This document shows, piece by piece, positions 44,760-54,793 of a stretch of DNA of 64,000 nucleotides. A program made the translations under genes and the position numbers. Position 1 is the stretch's first letter, and each line of letters opens with the position of its first letter. The stretch comes from Spartobacteria bacterium LR76 (GTDB lineage Bacteria; Verrucomicrobiota; Verrucomicrobiia; Chthoniobacterales; Terrimicrobiaceae): assembly GCA_003054655.1 (NCBI GenBank), contig QAYZ01000014.1:248001-312000 (forward strand), given 5' to 3'. The notes under the pieces are model-generated. The model searched no databases. It saw only the letters and a list, made by a program, of their open reading frames with translations, and had not been told where the DNA came from.

Positions 44760-45485
44760 ATGTCTGGAAACCATCATCCGATGCCAAGACATCCTGCCGC
44801 CCGACAGACCCGCAATCCGGACCGCACCCGGGGCCTCCTCCTCCGGGCGGCCACGAGACTGTTTTCCGAACGGGGTTACGATGGAGTCGCCGTCGATGAC
44901 ATCGTGGCGGCGGCCGGAGTGAACAAGCGCATGGTCTATCATTACTTCGGCAGCAAGGACGGTCTGTATTCCGAGGTCCTGCGCGATGTGTTTAACCGGC
45001 TCGCGGCGATTGAGTTGAAAGCAGTCGGCGAGTCGGGCTCGCCGGAGGAGGCGATAGCCGGGATTCTGGAATCCTATTTCGCTTTTTTGGGGGAAAATCC
45101 CGAGTTTGTTAACCTGATCTCATGGGAGAATCTGCATCAGGGGCAGTTCGTGAAGAGGCATCCCGACCTGTTGTCCAAGAATCCCGTGCTGGGCCGGCTC
45201 CGCGAGGCGGTCGGCGAGGGGGTTGCGCTCGGAGTCTTTCATCCCGGCATTGACGTCAAGCATTTGCTGATCAGCCTGATCAGCCTGTGTTTTGTCTATC
45301 ATGCAAACCGCTTCACACTGTCCCAGAGCGTAGGCTTGGATTTGCAATCCCCTCGCGTATTGAAGGAGGGGCTGACTCATACCATCGATCTGGTGCTCAA
45401 TGGGCTGAAGCAAAGAAAATCGGAAGGGGCGGGAAAGAGATCATCAAGGGTTCCTCTCAAGAGGAAATCCGCCGGTCCGCAGTAG
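44760..45485 (+). CDS. TetR/AcrR-family transcriptional regulator
   Basis: 241 residues; an internal ATG at 44781 is an alternative start. The N-terminal helix-turn-helix covers about residues 22-66 (TRGLLLRAATRLFSERGYDG and IVAAAGVNKRMVYHYFGSK). The C-terminal ligand-binding helices follow (ILESYFAFLGENPEFVNLI). It is divergent from the serine-dehydratase operon and has its palindromic operator in between. The last 15 residues are Lys/Arg/Ser-rich and the stop codon falls at the edge of an IS-end-like sequence, so the original C-terminus may have been changed. Confidence 0.85.
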   Translation: MSGNHHPMPRHPAARQTRNPDRTRGLLLRAATRLFSERGYDGVAVDDIVAAAGVNKRMVYHYFGSKDGLYSEVLRDVFNRLAAIELKAVGESGSPEEAIAGILESYFAFLGENPEFVNLISWENLHQGQFVKRHPDLLSKNPVLGRLREAVGEGVALGVFHPGIDVKHLLISLISLCFVYHANRFTLSQSVGLDLQSPRVLKEGLTHTIDLVLNGLKQRKSEGAGKRSSRVPLKRKSAGPQ

Positions 45486-45512
45486 AGGCTGTCCAAAAAG
45501 TCATCTCGAGCT
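45482..45512. repeat. IS5-end-like sequence at a gene junction
   Basis: The bases from 45482 (GTAGAGGCTGTCCAAAAAGTC) match 18 of 21 positions of the IS end at 25043. Both are followed by GAGCTA at nearly the same distance. No transposase is attached here. It sits exactly where the TetR gene ends and a truncated glycosidase begins, so it looks like a scar of IS insertion or deletion. Confidence 0.5.
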
Positions 45513-47512
45513 ACGTCGAGGAGGCCAGGGAAACCGCCGCTGCTGGTGTAGGCTCCATATGGACGTTTGAGCCTAATGTCCCGGCCTGGCTCGGAGTCCA
45601 GCACATGGTCTTTCTCGATCAGCCGGAGCCCCTGCGCCATTTTGCAAACTGGGTGAAGGCCGGCCTTGAGGCACTTCCACGCGGATCAAGGGGGATCGAG
45701 ATCAATAACGAGCCCGATATCACCATGGGACGCACGGCCTTGGTCAGTGAAGAAAGGGCTGCCGTCGCCGCCGGCACGTTGCTGCGCACCGGCTTTGAAG
45801 TCGCAAACTCTGTGGAACCAGGCATTCCTGTCCTGGGAGGAGGAGGTTCCGGTGAGGCCACGCGTACGAACGGTTTTTCTCAGCACCTTCTCGAGGCGGC
45901 TCACGGAAAGGTCGATTACTATTCGGGCCACCCGTATTCCAGCTCGCGGTACATCGATTCCGCCGGGAGCGTGGTTTGGCCCGATCAGTATATCATTCCT
46001 TTTCTGGAGGGCGCCGCCGCCACCGCTGTCCAGTATACCCGCAAGAAAGCCCTCTGGTCCACCGAGCTAGGGTGGGCTTATCCCAAGGAGGACTTGTATC
46101 TATCGGACTCCACGAGGGACTATGCCGCCATTTGTGCGCAGGCACTGGTCTTGTTGAAAACCGTACCTCACATCGGAAAGATCGCATGGTTCCGCGGATA
46201 TCAATACAAGCTCGGCCTCAATGAGCGAGGCTACGACTATAGCGTCTTTCTCCAAACTCTCGGAGGCATGCGTCCGACGACAGCAGTCAATGCATTTGCC
46301 ACCGTTTCATCCCTGCTGGAGGGAAGCAGGGTCGGGCAAAAACTTGATCTCGGTCCCGCTCTGCGCGGCTACCTCTTTGAGAATCCTCTGACCAATCAGG
46401 TCATCGCTGCACTTTGGACGACGAGGTACGACGTATCGCTCAAGTCCCGCCTCCCGGATGGCCTCCAGGCTGTCGATTTCTATGGAAAGTCTCACCCGGT
46501 AGATCCCACCTTGAGGCTGACCCGCGGACCCTCTTTCTTCGTGGCTCCGCTGGCTAGGTCTGTGGAGTTGCGCTCCGCCATTGAGAAGGCTCTCTGGCAG
46601 CCTGAGCAGCCCTTTGTCATCACCAATATCGGGGCACGCTCCACATCCACGCTGGACTTTACTTTGGAAAGCCTCCTCATGGAGGAGACTGATGTCGAGA
46701 TCGCTCTGGGCGCAGGCGATGCCCCTTATCAGGCCAGGCTGAAACCCGGTGAGAACACGATAGAAGTGCCTGCCTCAGGTCTGCTCCGCCTGGGCAATGC
46801 CTTGAATGCCAATGTCACCATCTCGGGCAATGGAGCAGTCGTAAAAGGAAAGTTGGAAAAAGCCATCATACCCGTGCCCCGGCTTCAGACGCTGCCAGCC
46901 GTGGATGGGCCGCTTTCTCCCGCGAAGCTGGCGTTGGCTTCACAGTTTCTTCAAGAACGAGTCAATATCTCTCCTCCTGACCCCGCCGTGGCCTGGCGCG
47001 GCCCCGACGATTTGAGTGTTCGCTATGGCTGGGCCTGGAACGATTCGGGACTCTACGGGATATGGATCGTGACTGACGACATACACACCGGTGCCACCGG
47101 AACGTCCTTCTGGAATTTCGATAGTATCCAGATCGCGTTCGATCCGCAAAGTCGGGGAGGTGTTTCGGGATACCGTCCGGGAAATCGAGAGATCGACCTG
47201 GCTCTGATCTCTGATGGAACGACGGGACTGCGTCAAACCTATCCCCTGCGGGAAGATCCGCCAGATCTCCACGCCCTTGTCACACGAGACGGCGACAAGA
47301 CGATCTATCAGGTGTTTCTGCCGTGGTCCTATCTTTATGGAAAGTCTGCGCCTCCCGCGGACGATACCCTCCTTGGAGTGAGTTTTGCGGTCAACGAGAA
47401 TGACGGAAGCGGGCGTCGCTGCTGGATGGGTCCCCAGGGAGACGGCATTGGCTCGGGCAAGATGCCAGCACGTTTCCCCTGGCTCAGGCTGCTGCCCCAA
47501 AGCGCGCGATGA
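45486..47512 (+). pseudogene. 5'-truncated clan-A (GH39-like) glycoside hydrolase with CBM9-like C-terminus
   Basis: The open frame is readable from here to 47512 (about 675 codons); it also runs upstream to 45287, but only because it crosses the TetR gene in another frame. The first 40 residues are mid-barrel sequence with no signal peptide and no start codon of normal type. GIEINNEPDIT carries the Asn-Glu-Pro of the acid/base, so strands 1-3 of the barrel are missing. KALWSTELGWAYPKE may supply the nucleophile. From about residue 540 of the open frame, FDSIQIAFDPQ and REIDLALISDG resemble a family 9 carbohydrate-binding/DOMON domain. The IS-end-like sequence marks the break. It is probably inactive. 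Confidence 0.7.
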
Positions 47513-47588
47513 TTGGGCTCAGATGAACGGAACTCCAGCGAGCCACTAAATGTAATGTCTGGCGGTGATAAAGGTAGGCAAATCGGGC

Positions 47589-47616
47589 ACGTACCGTTTC
47601 CGACAAAAGGGTACGT
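47589..47616. terminator. Weak hairpin between convergent genes
   Basis: ACGTACC and GGTACGT form perfect 7-bp arms around a 14-base loop between the truncated glycosidase and the GH71 gene. There is no clear T-run. Confidence 0.3.
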
Positions 47617-47642
47617 CTTGACGTGAGTTTGAATGCAGGAGG

Positions 47643-49256
47643 TTAGTTGGCCCGGATGTATCCGGTGGTTGGCCAATAGTCGTGGAACTGGATATTGGAG
47701 TTCACCGGGGTTCCTTCGCCGCTGGCGATTTGCTTTCCGTCTCGCCAGAGGGCGAAGTATTGCCGGCCTGCTTGGAAGGGAACTTCCACATGATGGATGC
47801 CAGCCGGGACATCGATGCGCGTGCGCTCCTGCCCGGAGAACACCTCGACCTGGGCTGGAGCGGTGAGGGCGGTCGTGATGTAAATCTCGTCCTTGATGGG
47901 GCCGTTGCCGATCTTCACCGGCGGGCGCCGATCGGCGGAGGGCACGAGCTTCTGGCTGCTTGTGCGATAGGAAAAGAAGAGCGTGTCGTCCGTGATCGTG
48001 GGCTGCACCCCGGTCTTGTACCATTGGATGTAATAGCGATTGAGCTCATCGAGCCCAGCCATGGATTTGTACCATCCGTAGGGCGCGTCTCCCGTGCCGT
48101 TGCGGTATTTGTGGAGGTCGTCGACGGGAATGATGTACGATTCGTTGTAGTCATTCCAGGTGAGCATCATGACCCACTCCGGCTTCTGCACGTCGATGAC
48201 CGAGCGCCACTGAGCATCGAGTCCCTTGCCGCCGGAGTGTTCGTAGTACGTGCCATTGGGCTTGTTGTCCGACTCGGGATCGCCGGGCCGCCAGTACCAA
48301 CTCGGAATGCTTTTGCCTGCTCCGCACCAGTAATGCATGGCGATGGTGCTCATCCAGGTTTTGCCGCTCTCATGCAGCGCGCGCCCCAGCCGTTCGAGGT
48401 TTTGCAGGCCGACGCCGTTGGGGGATAGCTGAATCTGCCAGAGCGAGAGGCCCTGGATCAGGTCGCCCCAGTCGGTGATTTCGGCGCTGGCGGATTGGGA
48501 ATTGACCCCTCCACTCCAGACCTGGCGAAAAGTTGCGGGAACGAAATAAATCTCCATCCCGTCCTTGCGCAGGGGCTCGGTAATGTTATCGCGCCACCAC
48601 TTCACGCTCCCGGCGTAGGAGGGCTTGTTGTTGCCATCGATGACCCAGCCGTCCGGACCGTAGGCCGCGACGAGGGGCTTGCCATCGACCTTTTCGTAAA
48701 CCTCGTGATCGGCATACTTTTTCATCAGCATGAGGATGTCTGCCGCGCGCTGCTCCAGGGTCGGCTGTCCGTAGTCGAACTCAAAGAAGAGCTTGAAGCC
48801 GGTGTTGAGGCGCTTGGCCGCGCGAAACATGGCCTCGATCGAGCGGTGGTAGTTCTCGTTGTCCTGCATGATGTCGAGCCCGAACCCATCGATCCCCATC
48901 GACTGCGCCATCTGGATCTCCGCCATGAAATTCGCCTCCCGCTGCTCGACCGACGCATCGTCCCAGGAGGGAAACACGGAGGTGCAGGGCATATACCACG
49001 CGAAGACCTTGCGGTTTTTCAGGAAGGTGTCGTCGATCTTGAAAAAGGTTTTCTCCGGGAGCCGGTAGTCGGGCAGTCCCTGCTCCTGTCCGGCCCACTT
49101 TGTCCGTTCCTGCGGAGGCTTTGCGCATCCGCTGGCCAGCGCGGCGGTGAGGATCGCCACGATGGGAGTGATCACAAGGGATGTCTTCCGCGCCAGCATG
49201 GTCAGGGTCGTGCGCTTGCGCAAGGTGGGCGAGGGCTTGGTGGGACGAGTCGTCAT
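47643..49256 (-). CDS. GH71-like (endo-1,3-alpha-glucanase family) lipoprotein
   Basis: About 537 residues from the ATG at 49256; an ATG at 49199 gives a shorter, more normal leader. VAILTAALASGC is a signal-peptidase II site with a lipobox, so the protein is probably anchored to a membrane. KVFAWYMPCTSVFPSWDD, GIDGFGLDIMQDNENYH and LFFEFDYGQPT fit the barrel of GH71 mutanases and the related GH99 family. The final 120 residues form a beta-rich tail (EIYITTALTAPAQVEVFSG). Alpha-1,3-glucan is the expected but unproven substrate. A conserved element at 49399-49434 lies upstream. Confidence 0.7.
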   Translation of the reverse strand: MTTRPTKPSPTLRKRTTLTMLARKTSLVITPIVAILTAALASGCAKPPQERTKWAGQEQGLPDYRLPEKTFFKIDDTFLKNRKVFAWYMPCTSVFPSWDDASVEQREANFMAEIQMAQSMGIDGFGLDIMQDNENYHRSIEAMFRAAKRLNTGFKLFFEFDYGQPTLEQRAADILMLMKKYADHEVYEKVDGKPLVAAYGPDGWVIDGNNKPSYAGSVKWWRDNITEPLRKDGMEIYFVPATFRQVWSGGVNSQSASAEITDWGDLIQGLSLWQIQLSPNGVGLQNLERLGRALHESGKTWMSTIAMHYWCGAGKSIPSWYWRPGDPESDNKPNGTYYEHSGGKGLDAQWRSVIDVQKPEWVMMLTWNDYNESYIIPVDDLHKYRNGTGDAPYGWYKSMAGLDELNRYYIQWYKTGVQPTITDDTLFFSYRTSSQKLVPSADRRPPVKIGNGPIKDEIYITTALTAPAQVEVFSGQERTRIDVPAGIHHVEVPFQAGRQYFALWRDGKQIASGEGTPVNSNIQFHDYWPTTGYIRAN

Positions 49257-49398
49257 GAAGGGTGTCGGGGCGGGGGTTAAACTTGCCGGTTTGGCGCGAT
49301 CTCCGCGGCATCCCCGAGGCGAGTCGCCGGGATCAGGGGAGCGGAAATTTCCGCCCATACGGTTGCGCAGGCGGGGCGGAACTGCAAGGCCTTATGCA

Positions 49399-49434
49399 AT
49401 GTAATTAATTAGCATATCTGGAATGATAATATTA
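49399..49434 (-). promoter_or_regulatory. Conserved AT-rich upstream element, copy 1
   Basis: ATGTAATTAATT (49399-49410) and, 24 bases on, ATGATAATATTA (49423-49434) form a bipartite element upstream of the GH71 gene. The same two blocks with 25-base spacing occur upstream of the PEP-CTERM gene at 60879. This spacing conservation suggests a shared promoter or operator. Confidence 0.5.
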
Positions 49435-49448
49435 GCAATGCTGTCGCG

Positions 49449-50825
49449 CTATTGGGCTGGCTTGCGCCTGGCAGCGATTGCCTCGTGGGCGGGGGCGATG
49501 ATCAGGTTGCCCAGTGTTACCACATCCTTGCCGCCCTCCTTGCCGCCAGCCGAGCGATTGATGGACACGCAGGGACTCACCTTGGTGATCCCGGCGGGAA
49601 CGGTGAAAAAGCCCGATGCGCGGAACGTGCCGGTTTCCATCGCCCCGGGAGTAGTCAGTCGCGCGGTGGAGATTCCAGCCAGAGGCTGCCCTCTCGATGC
49701 GCTGCCGGTCATCCGGTCTCCGATGGAGAAACCGAGCGAAGCCCTGCCGTCGCTGGATGCGAGGTTCAGGTCGACGGCATAGAAGTACGTTTGTCCCGGC
49801 TCGACCGCGATGTCATCGGTCTTCCACTGGGCATACCGCCCAGCCTCGTGCGTCGGCTTGTGAAAGCGCACGATCTCGGTGCCGTCCGCGTTCTCGGCGA
49901 CTTGGAATGACGAGTCGGCCTCGGGGTCGTAGTCGACCTTCCATTTGCGCGGTGCGATCTCGCTGTCGGCTCCCGGTCCGGCGGGCAGCTTGGGGCAGTC
50001 GGGGCCGATGACTTGCTTGAGCACGGGGTGGAGCGCTTCGCGGGCGATGGCGAGAGACGCGAGGAGGGAAGGGTGGACCTTCCACGCGTCCTCCGGGCGT
50101 CCCTCGGTTTCCGATCCATTGCGGAAGACAAATCCCTCTTTCCATCGCGCGGAGCCATCCTCCCGGGCGCAGGCGGAGAAGATGTCACAGTACCACACGT
50201 CTTCCTGCTCGCAGAGTTCCTTGATCTCGGCGTTCCATGTCGGCACGACAGTGGTGATATCGTTGGGGATCGACGCTCCCGGGACCAGCGGGGTCAGCCC
50301 CTCGATCGGCGGGATGTTGCACACGACCGGGATCGAGCCGACTGACTTAACATACCGGATGTTTTCTTTCAATCCGTCGAGCGCTTCCTCCAGAGCCTTG
50401 CCGGACGCGATCTTGTCCGGCGGGGCGAGGAGCAGGTCATTCGTCGAGGAGATGATGACGGTGATTTCCGGTTTTAGCGAGGCAATCCCGGCCGGGATCT
50501 GCTGACCGGCACCCCAGGCTTCGGTCGAGCCCGCAGGAAGCAGCAGGCGCGCGATCTCTGCGGAGGTTCTCCCAGAGTGCCCCTCAAAGGCCTGAATGTC
50601 CGGCACGGCCACTCCATCGCAGCCGAAGAAGACAAACGCTCCGAAGGCGGTCCATTGCCTGTTCGTGCCGACCAGTCCCTTCCACTCCATCGGCGTGTAT
50701 TGGTTGCGGCAGATCGAGTTGCCGATCGCTCCCACAGTCGGGAGGGTGTCTGTGTGAAGCTGCGGAGCGGCGGAAGCAGGCAATGCCGTGAGTGCCAGGA
50801 TGCCGAGTGCCAGGATGTTTTTCAT
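49449..50825 (-). CDS. Secreted SGNH/GDSL-family hydrolase
   Basis: 458 residues with a signal peptide ending near ASA-AP. VGAIGNSICR carries the likely nucleophile Ser37 in block I, ISSTNDLLL has the Asn-Asp of block III, and WKVHPSLLA has the catalytic His of block V. The first 280 residues are the SGNH fold; the last 160 are beta-rich, possibly carbohydrate-binding (QTYFYAVDLNLASS). Such proteins remove acetyl or other acyl groups from polysaccharides. It follows the transporter gene by 52 bases and precedes the GH71 gene. Confidence 0.75.
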   Translation of the reverse strand: MKNILALGILALTALPASAAPQLHTDTLPTVGAIGNSICRNQYTPMEWKGLVGTNRQWTAFGAFVFFGCDGVAVPDIQAFEGHSGRTSAEIARLLLPAGSTEAWGAGQQIPAGIASLKPEITVIISSTNDLLLAPPDKIASGKALEEALDGLKENIRYVKSVGSIPVVCNIPPIEGLTPLVPGASIPNDITTVVPTWNAEIKELCEQEDVWYCDIFSACAREDGSARWKEGFVFRNGSETEGRPEDAWKVHPSLLASLAIAREALHPVLKQVIGPDCPKLPAGPGADSEIAPRKWKVDYDPEADSSFQVAENADGTEIVRFHKPTHEAGRYAQWKTDDIAVEPGQTYFYAVDLNLASSDGRASLGFSIGDRMTGSASRGQPLAGISTARLTTPGAMETGTFRASGFFTVPAGITKVSPCVSINRSAGGKEGGKDVVTLGNLIIAPAHEAIAARRKPAQ

Positions 50826-50877
50826 GTGGGATTGAGGGGGTTAAGGAAAGGGGGCTTGTGGTCCGATGTCTGTTTCT

Positions 50878-52173
50878 TCAGCGCGTGGCGACGGGCTCGG
50901 AATGAGCGGTCGTTGGTTGGAGCGCATCGCGGCTCATGAGGCGGCGATAGAGATAAAGCGGGACCAGGCCGAGCACCGTCAGCGAGCAGGCCAGGATGTA
51001 GGCCCACTGGTAGTTGCCGCCGGAGGAGTGGATGAGCCAGCCGATGAAAATGGCGATGCAGCCATTGTAAAATCCCCTCAGGCAGGAATTCGTCGAGGTG
51101 ACTGAGCCGATGTTGGCGGGTTCGGTCGTGCGATAGACCATGATGTCCGCAGAGTTGTAGAGCGGCTGCACCGTGGCCTGGAGGCAGGTCGCGAGGATGA
51201 GGGCGTTGATGTCGCGAATGTTGAGAAAGAGTAGCAGGCTGCCCACCGAGATGAGGCAGAAGAAGGGCATGAGCCGGTACGGGCTGAAGCGATCGACCAG
51301 CCAGGAGATGGGAAATACGGCCAGCACTCCGCAAAGGATCGACCACGAGATGGCGATGGCGACCTCGCCGCGAGCCATGCCGAGCTTGTTGACGGCAAAG
51401 AGCCAGATCCAGCCATTGAAGACGATCTGGTAGGTTTGAAACATCGAGCACGCAGCCATCTGGACGGCTTTGCGCCGGTCGGTCCAGGCCACCTTCATGG
51501 CCGACCAGGGGCGAAACTTCTCCGTGGTGGGATTGCGCACTGGAGGCTCCTTGATGGAGAACCCCCCGACCAGCGTCGTGGCGAGCAGGACCAAGGCGCC
51601 GAGCAGATAGGGCAGCCACTCCGCGATCTCGGTCAGCGCCATGCCTTCCCGTAGGGCAAAGAACGTGACGATGGCCGTAAGGATCGCCGCCGGTGCGCCG
51701 GTCCGGGCCAGCATCCGCCGGGGCATGCAGTCGATATTCAGCAGCGGAATCGTCGCCGCCTTGATGTCGGTAAAGAGCATCTGCAGCAGCCAGAGCGCGA
51801 CGAGCAGCCACAGGGCATGGACAAAGGGGAACAGGACAAACGACAGAATGATGATCGGCGCGGAGATGAAGAGATACGGGATGCGGCGGCCGAAGCGGGA
51901 GACCGTATGATCGCTCTTCCAGGCAAAGTACATCACCAGAAAGCTGTACGCCCACGAGTTGATCGACCCGATGATGCCGATGCCCGCTTCGTTGAGCCCG
52001 AGGGAGTTCACCCGCAACTGCATGAGTGGCCCCACGACGGTGAAGCTCACAGCCCACCCGAGGTTGAGAAAGAGGATGAACCCCAGGTTGCGCCACATCA
52101 GTGGGCGATTTTCGTAATACGCGCGCAGGGCGGGGTCGGTAATCTCGGCGACCTTCGGGTGGGACTCGCTCAT
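50878..52173 (-). CDS. MFS (GPH-like) sugar transporter
   Basis: 431 residues, about 12 membrane helices. SDHTVSRFGRRIPYLF is the loop motif shared with the other two transporters here. The stop codon of the upstream 797-residue gene overlaps the start by 4 bases (52170-52173), so the two are translationally coupled. The substrate is likely the product released by that protein or by GH71. Confidence 0.8.
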   Translation of the reverse strand: MSESHPKVAEITDPALRAYYENRPLMWRNLGFILFLNLGWAVSFTVVGPLMQLRVNSLGLNEAGIGIIGSINSWAYSFLVMYFAWKSDHTVSRFGRRIPYLFISAPIIILSFVLFPFVHALWLLVALWLLQMLFTDIKAATIPLLNIDCMPRRMLARTGAPAAILTAIVTFFALREGMALTEIAEWLPYLLGALVLLATTLVGGFSIKEPPVRNPTTEKFRPWSAMKVAWTDRRKAVQMAACSMFQTYQIVFNGWIWLFAVNKLGMARGEVAIAISWSILCGVLAVFPISWLVDRFSPYRLMPFFCLISVGSLLLFLNIRDINALILATCLQATVQPLYNSADIMVYRTTEPANIGSVTSTNSCLRGFYNGCIAIFIGWLIHSSGGNYQWAYILACSLTVLGLVPLYLYRRLMSRDALQPTTAHSEPVATR

Positions 52174-54563
52174 GGCAGACGGGTCACCCAGAGATGACTG
52201 AAGAGGCCGGGCGCGCCGCGTTCCGCCACCCAGTCATAGAGCTTGGTCTTTTCCACGGGCATGATGCGTACTCCCACGGCGGGCCAGTCCAGGCATGTCT
52301 CGGGAATCTCGATGGAACACAGCGCCTCATCGCTCCAGCGTCCCTCGAGGCCCGACGGGAGCACCCAGTCGGCCACCGCGCAGGTTTCCGACGGCTGATG
52401 CACCGGGAGGCCTGGGAATCGGGAGGCGGGAGAGGAGGCGAGGGGGTTGAAGAAATGCACACGCTGCGAGATATCCCGGCACTCGGGATCAAACGCATGG
52501 AGATGGAGCAGGTAGGTGCCCGCTCCGCGCCTCAACCCGCCGAGACTCACCCGCAGATGACGCCACTGCACCCAGGCGCTCACACCCCAGTCCCACCCCT
52601 GGGGATAGTCCACGCAGATTTCGTTAAAGGCGTAACCTTCCGCGCACGTGATCGAGTCAAACTCATGCCCGAGCACCTTGGTGATCGAGCCGCGAGGGAG
52701 AAAGGCTCCCGGGTGGACGGCGATCACGGCATCTCCCGCCGCCGGACGCTTTTCGGCGAACCACCGGTCCATCGCGTGAATTTCCTTCTCCCCGGCGGAG
52801 CGCGCGAGCTTGCGGTCCCAGCGATCAGGCTGCCGGATGTTGCCAAAGAGCTGGAAACCCGGCTCGTCCGGGATGATGGCGGGGTCGATTCGCTGAGACG
52901 TGAGGGCGGTGGCCTGGCGCAGTCCGGCTTCGATCGCACTCACGCCGATGAGCTCGATCTGGCCTGGCTGCAAGCCCCGGAGCCGATGCCAGCACGCGAG
53001 GCGGGACCCGTCAAAACTCAGGATGATCCGGTCGCCCGGCACGATTTCCTTGCGGTGGTCGAGTCCGCAGAGACTTTCCCATTCAATCGGTTCCTCGGAG
53101 GATCGCCGGATGCGGGCCTCCAGCGCGAAGGGCTCCGGCGTCTGGGCCGCGAGGACCGTGTACGGAATCCCGTCACGATGAAATGTCTGGCCGACCACGA
53201 GGTTTCCCCATTGGCGCGTGCCGCCCGCATGGCCGCCCGCCCGTCCTGCGACGCGGACCACGACCTTCGCATCGGTGGTCTCCACCAGCAGCGCGCCGCC
53301 CGACCCTGCCGGATGCGGGACGATACGCGTCTCTCCCTCTCCGCTGACGATCTCTGCTTCAAACGGAGTCTGCCAACCCGTGAATGCCTCCCAGATCATC
53401 ACCGGAGCGCATCCCTCGCCCTGGCGCGTGATGGTGAGGATGCGAGATGTATTGCCTGACTCCTCGCTCTCGATCTTCACCTCATCCTGCGGGCGGATGG
53501 TTGAGGCGGGTGCGCTTCCGTCGGGCTGGAAAGCCGGGTAATTCCACTCAGCCGAGTAGTCGTAGCGTCTCTGCGGCAGCGGATCGGGATGCTGCCACAC
53601 CGTCTGCGAGCCGTGGTGTTCATCGACGATCACATCCGGGAAGCACCCGGGCCGGTGGCCCACGTGAAAGCCCATCATCTCGCCGCGCCAGTAGCTCGTC
53701 TGCCGCTCAAATCCTCCCTGGGATCGCAGTCGTGCTGCCCAGGCCTGGAGGCCGCCGATTTCGAGCCGCCCCTTGTCTCGCTGTGCGGCCAGCCATTCCA
53801 GCGCCCGGCGGTTATGCTCGTAGCATCGCCCCGAGAAGAAGTACTGGAGGTTGATGTGAAAGAAGAGGGGCCGTCCGCTGAGCTCGGCCTGGCGCAGCCA
53901 ATCCTCGGCGATTTGCTGGAAGGGCAGGGGATCGCGGGAGGGCTCCAGCCAGCGGTCTGCGGCCAGCGCATTGAGCGGACACCACGGTCCCTCGCTCCAG
54001 TGGTTCAGGCAGACCATGGGATTGCGCAACTCCATGCTGGACATCAGCACGGCGTCGGTACGCATTCCTGCCTCGGGTTTGCGGAAATCCTCGTCGGAGG
54101 CAAAGTAGGGCGAGAGCGGCGAACCGTAGTGGGCGATCTCCCAGCCGCCGTCCTCGATCACGGTGGGGGCGCAAAATCCCAGGATGTAGCCGATGCCCGC
54201 GCGGCGGCAGGCTGCGACGAAGGTGTTGCCCGTCGTGTAGGTGTTCACCGCCCGGAGCGGACCGAGGTCCAGCGCCGCGAAGCGCGCGGCGGCTTTGCCG
54301 AGAAACTCCTCGCACTGCGACTGCGGATATTTCCACCAGTTGGCATCGCGGCACTCCGGAGCGAAGTCGGCGGGATAGATATTCGGCGCGCACAGTCCGC
54401 CCGCCTCCATGATGCGCTTCAGGACGGAACGATTTTGCTCGGCCCGGCCAAACCCAAAGGTCGTGTCGCAAGTCAGGCCGAGGCCCAGCAGATGGTCGGC
54501 TTCTTCAGAGATCCGGTCGTTCACCTGATCCCATTGGGCATAGATATGGCAAAAGGACTTCAT
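52170..54563 (-). CDS. Large protein of unknown function, glycosidase-like
   Basis: 797 residues. I do not recognise the family. Residues 1-310 look like a TIM-barrel: helices and strands alternate, with ISEEADHLLGLGL, DLGPLRAVNTYTTG and PLFFHINLQYFFSG. From about 310 to 797 the chain is beta-rich, with tryptophan-rich stretches. There is no signal peptide, so it is probably cytoplasmic. It overlaps the transporter start and lies opposite a GH43 gene with the conserved 44-bp element between them. A cytoplasmic glycosidase acting on imported sugar fits the context, but no catalytic residues can be named. Confidence 0.5.
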   Translation of the reverse strand: MKSFCHIYAQWDQVNDRISEEADHLLGLGLTCDTTFGFGRAEQNRSVLKRIMEAGGLCAPNIYPADFAPECRDANWWKYPQSQCEEFLGKAAARFAALDLGPLRAVNTYTTGNTFVAACRRAGIGYILGFCAPTVIEDGGWEIAHYGSPLSPYFASDEDFRKPEAGMRTDAVLMSSMELRNPMVCLNHWSEGPWCPLNALAADRWLEPSRDPLPFQQIAEDWLRQAELSGRPLFFHINLQYFFSGRCYEHNRRALEWLAAQRDKGRLEIGGLQAWAARLRSQGGFERQTSYWRGEMMGFHVGHRPGCFPDVIVDEHHGSQTVWQHPDPLPQRRYDYSAEWNYPAFQPDGSAPASTIRPQDEVKIESEESGNTSRILTITRQGEGCAPVMIWEAFTGWQTPFEAEIVSGEGETRIVPHPAGSGGALLVETTDAKVVVRVAGRAGGHAGGTRQWGNLVVGQTFHRDGIPYTVLAAQTPEPFALEARIRRSSEEPIEWESLCGLDHRKEIVPGDRIILSFDGSRLACWHRLRGLQPGQIELIGVSAIEAGLRQATALTSQRIDPAIIPDEPGFQLFGNIRQPDRWDRKLARSAGEKEIHAMDRWFAEKRPAAGDAVIAVHPGAFLPRGSITKVLGHEFDSITCAEGYAFNEICVDYPQGWDWGVSAWVQWRHLRVSLGGLRRGAGTYLLHLHAFDPECRDISQRVHFFNPLASSPASRFPGLPVHQPSETCAVADWVLPSGLEGRWSDEALCSIEIPETCLDWPAVGVRIMPVEKTKLYDWVAERGAPGLFSHLWVTRLP

Positions 54564-54606
54564 GGCAGTCGAGGAAGGGAAAGTTTCGAGTCTTGCGAGA
54601 CTCTAT

Positions 54607-54650
54607 TTGACTTTTATTAAAAGAGAATTAAAAAAAGCGAATATTTGAAT
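54607..54650 (+). promoter_or_regulatory. Conserved 44-bp regulatory element, copy 1
   Basis: A 44-base AT-rich sequence starting TTGACTTTTA and containing GAATTAAAAAAAGCGAATATT matches copy 2 at 61085-61128 at 38 of 44 positions. It lies in the 230-base gap between divergent genes (797-residue protein and GH43). The first six bases resemble a -35 hexamer. Likely a promoter with an operator for the two paralogous GntR-type regulators. Confidence 0.65.
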
Positions 54651-54793
54651 GAAATTGCGAAATTTCTGGAGTGCTGAAGACGGGTTTGGGGATGGCGGGC
54701 GGAATGTGCAACGCCCGGTTCCGGAAAGCGTAGGCGCGCCGTCTCATCCGGTCGATGGTGTGATCCCTTCAGCGAAAGAGTGTTTCTGATCCC

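Noticed and set aside
50822-52096. 424-codon frame overlapping the transporter on the same strand
   Set aside because: Rich in His, Arg and Pro with no membrane helices; the 50878-52173 frame shows 12 helices and the GPH loop.
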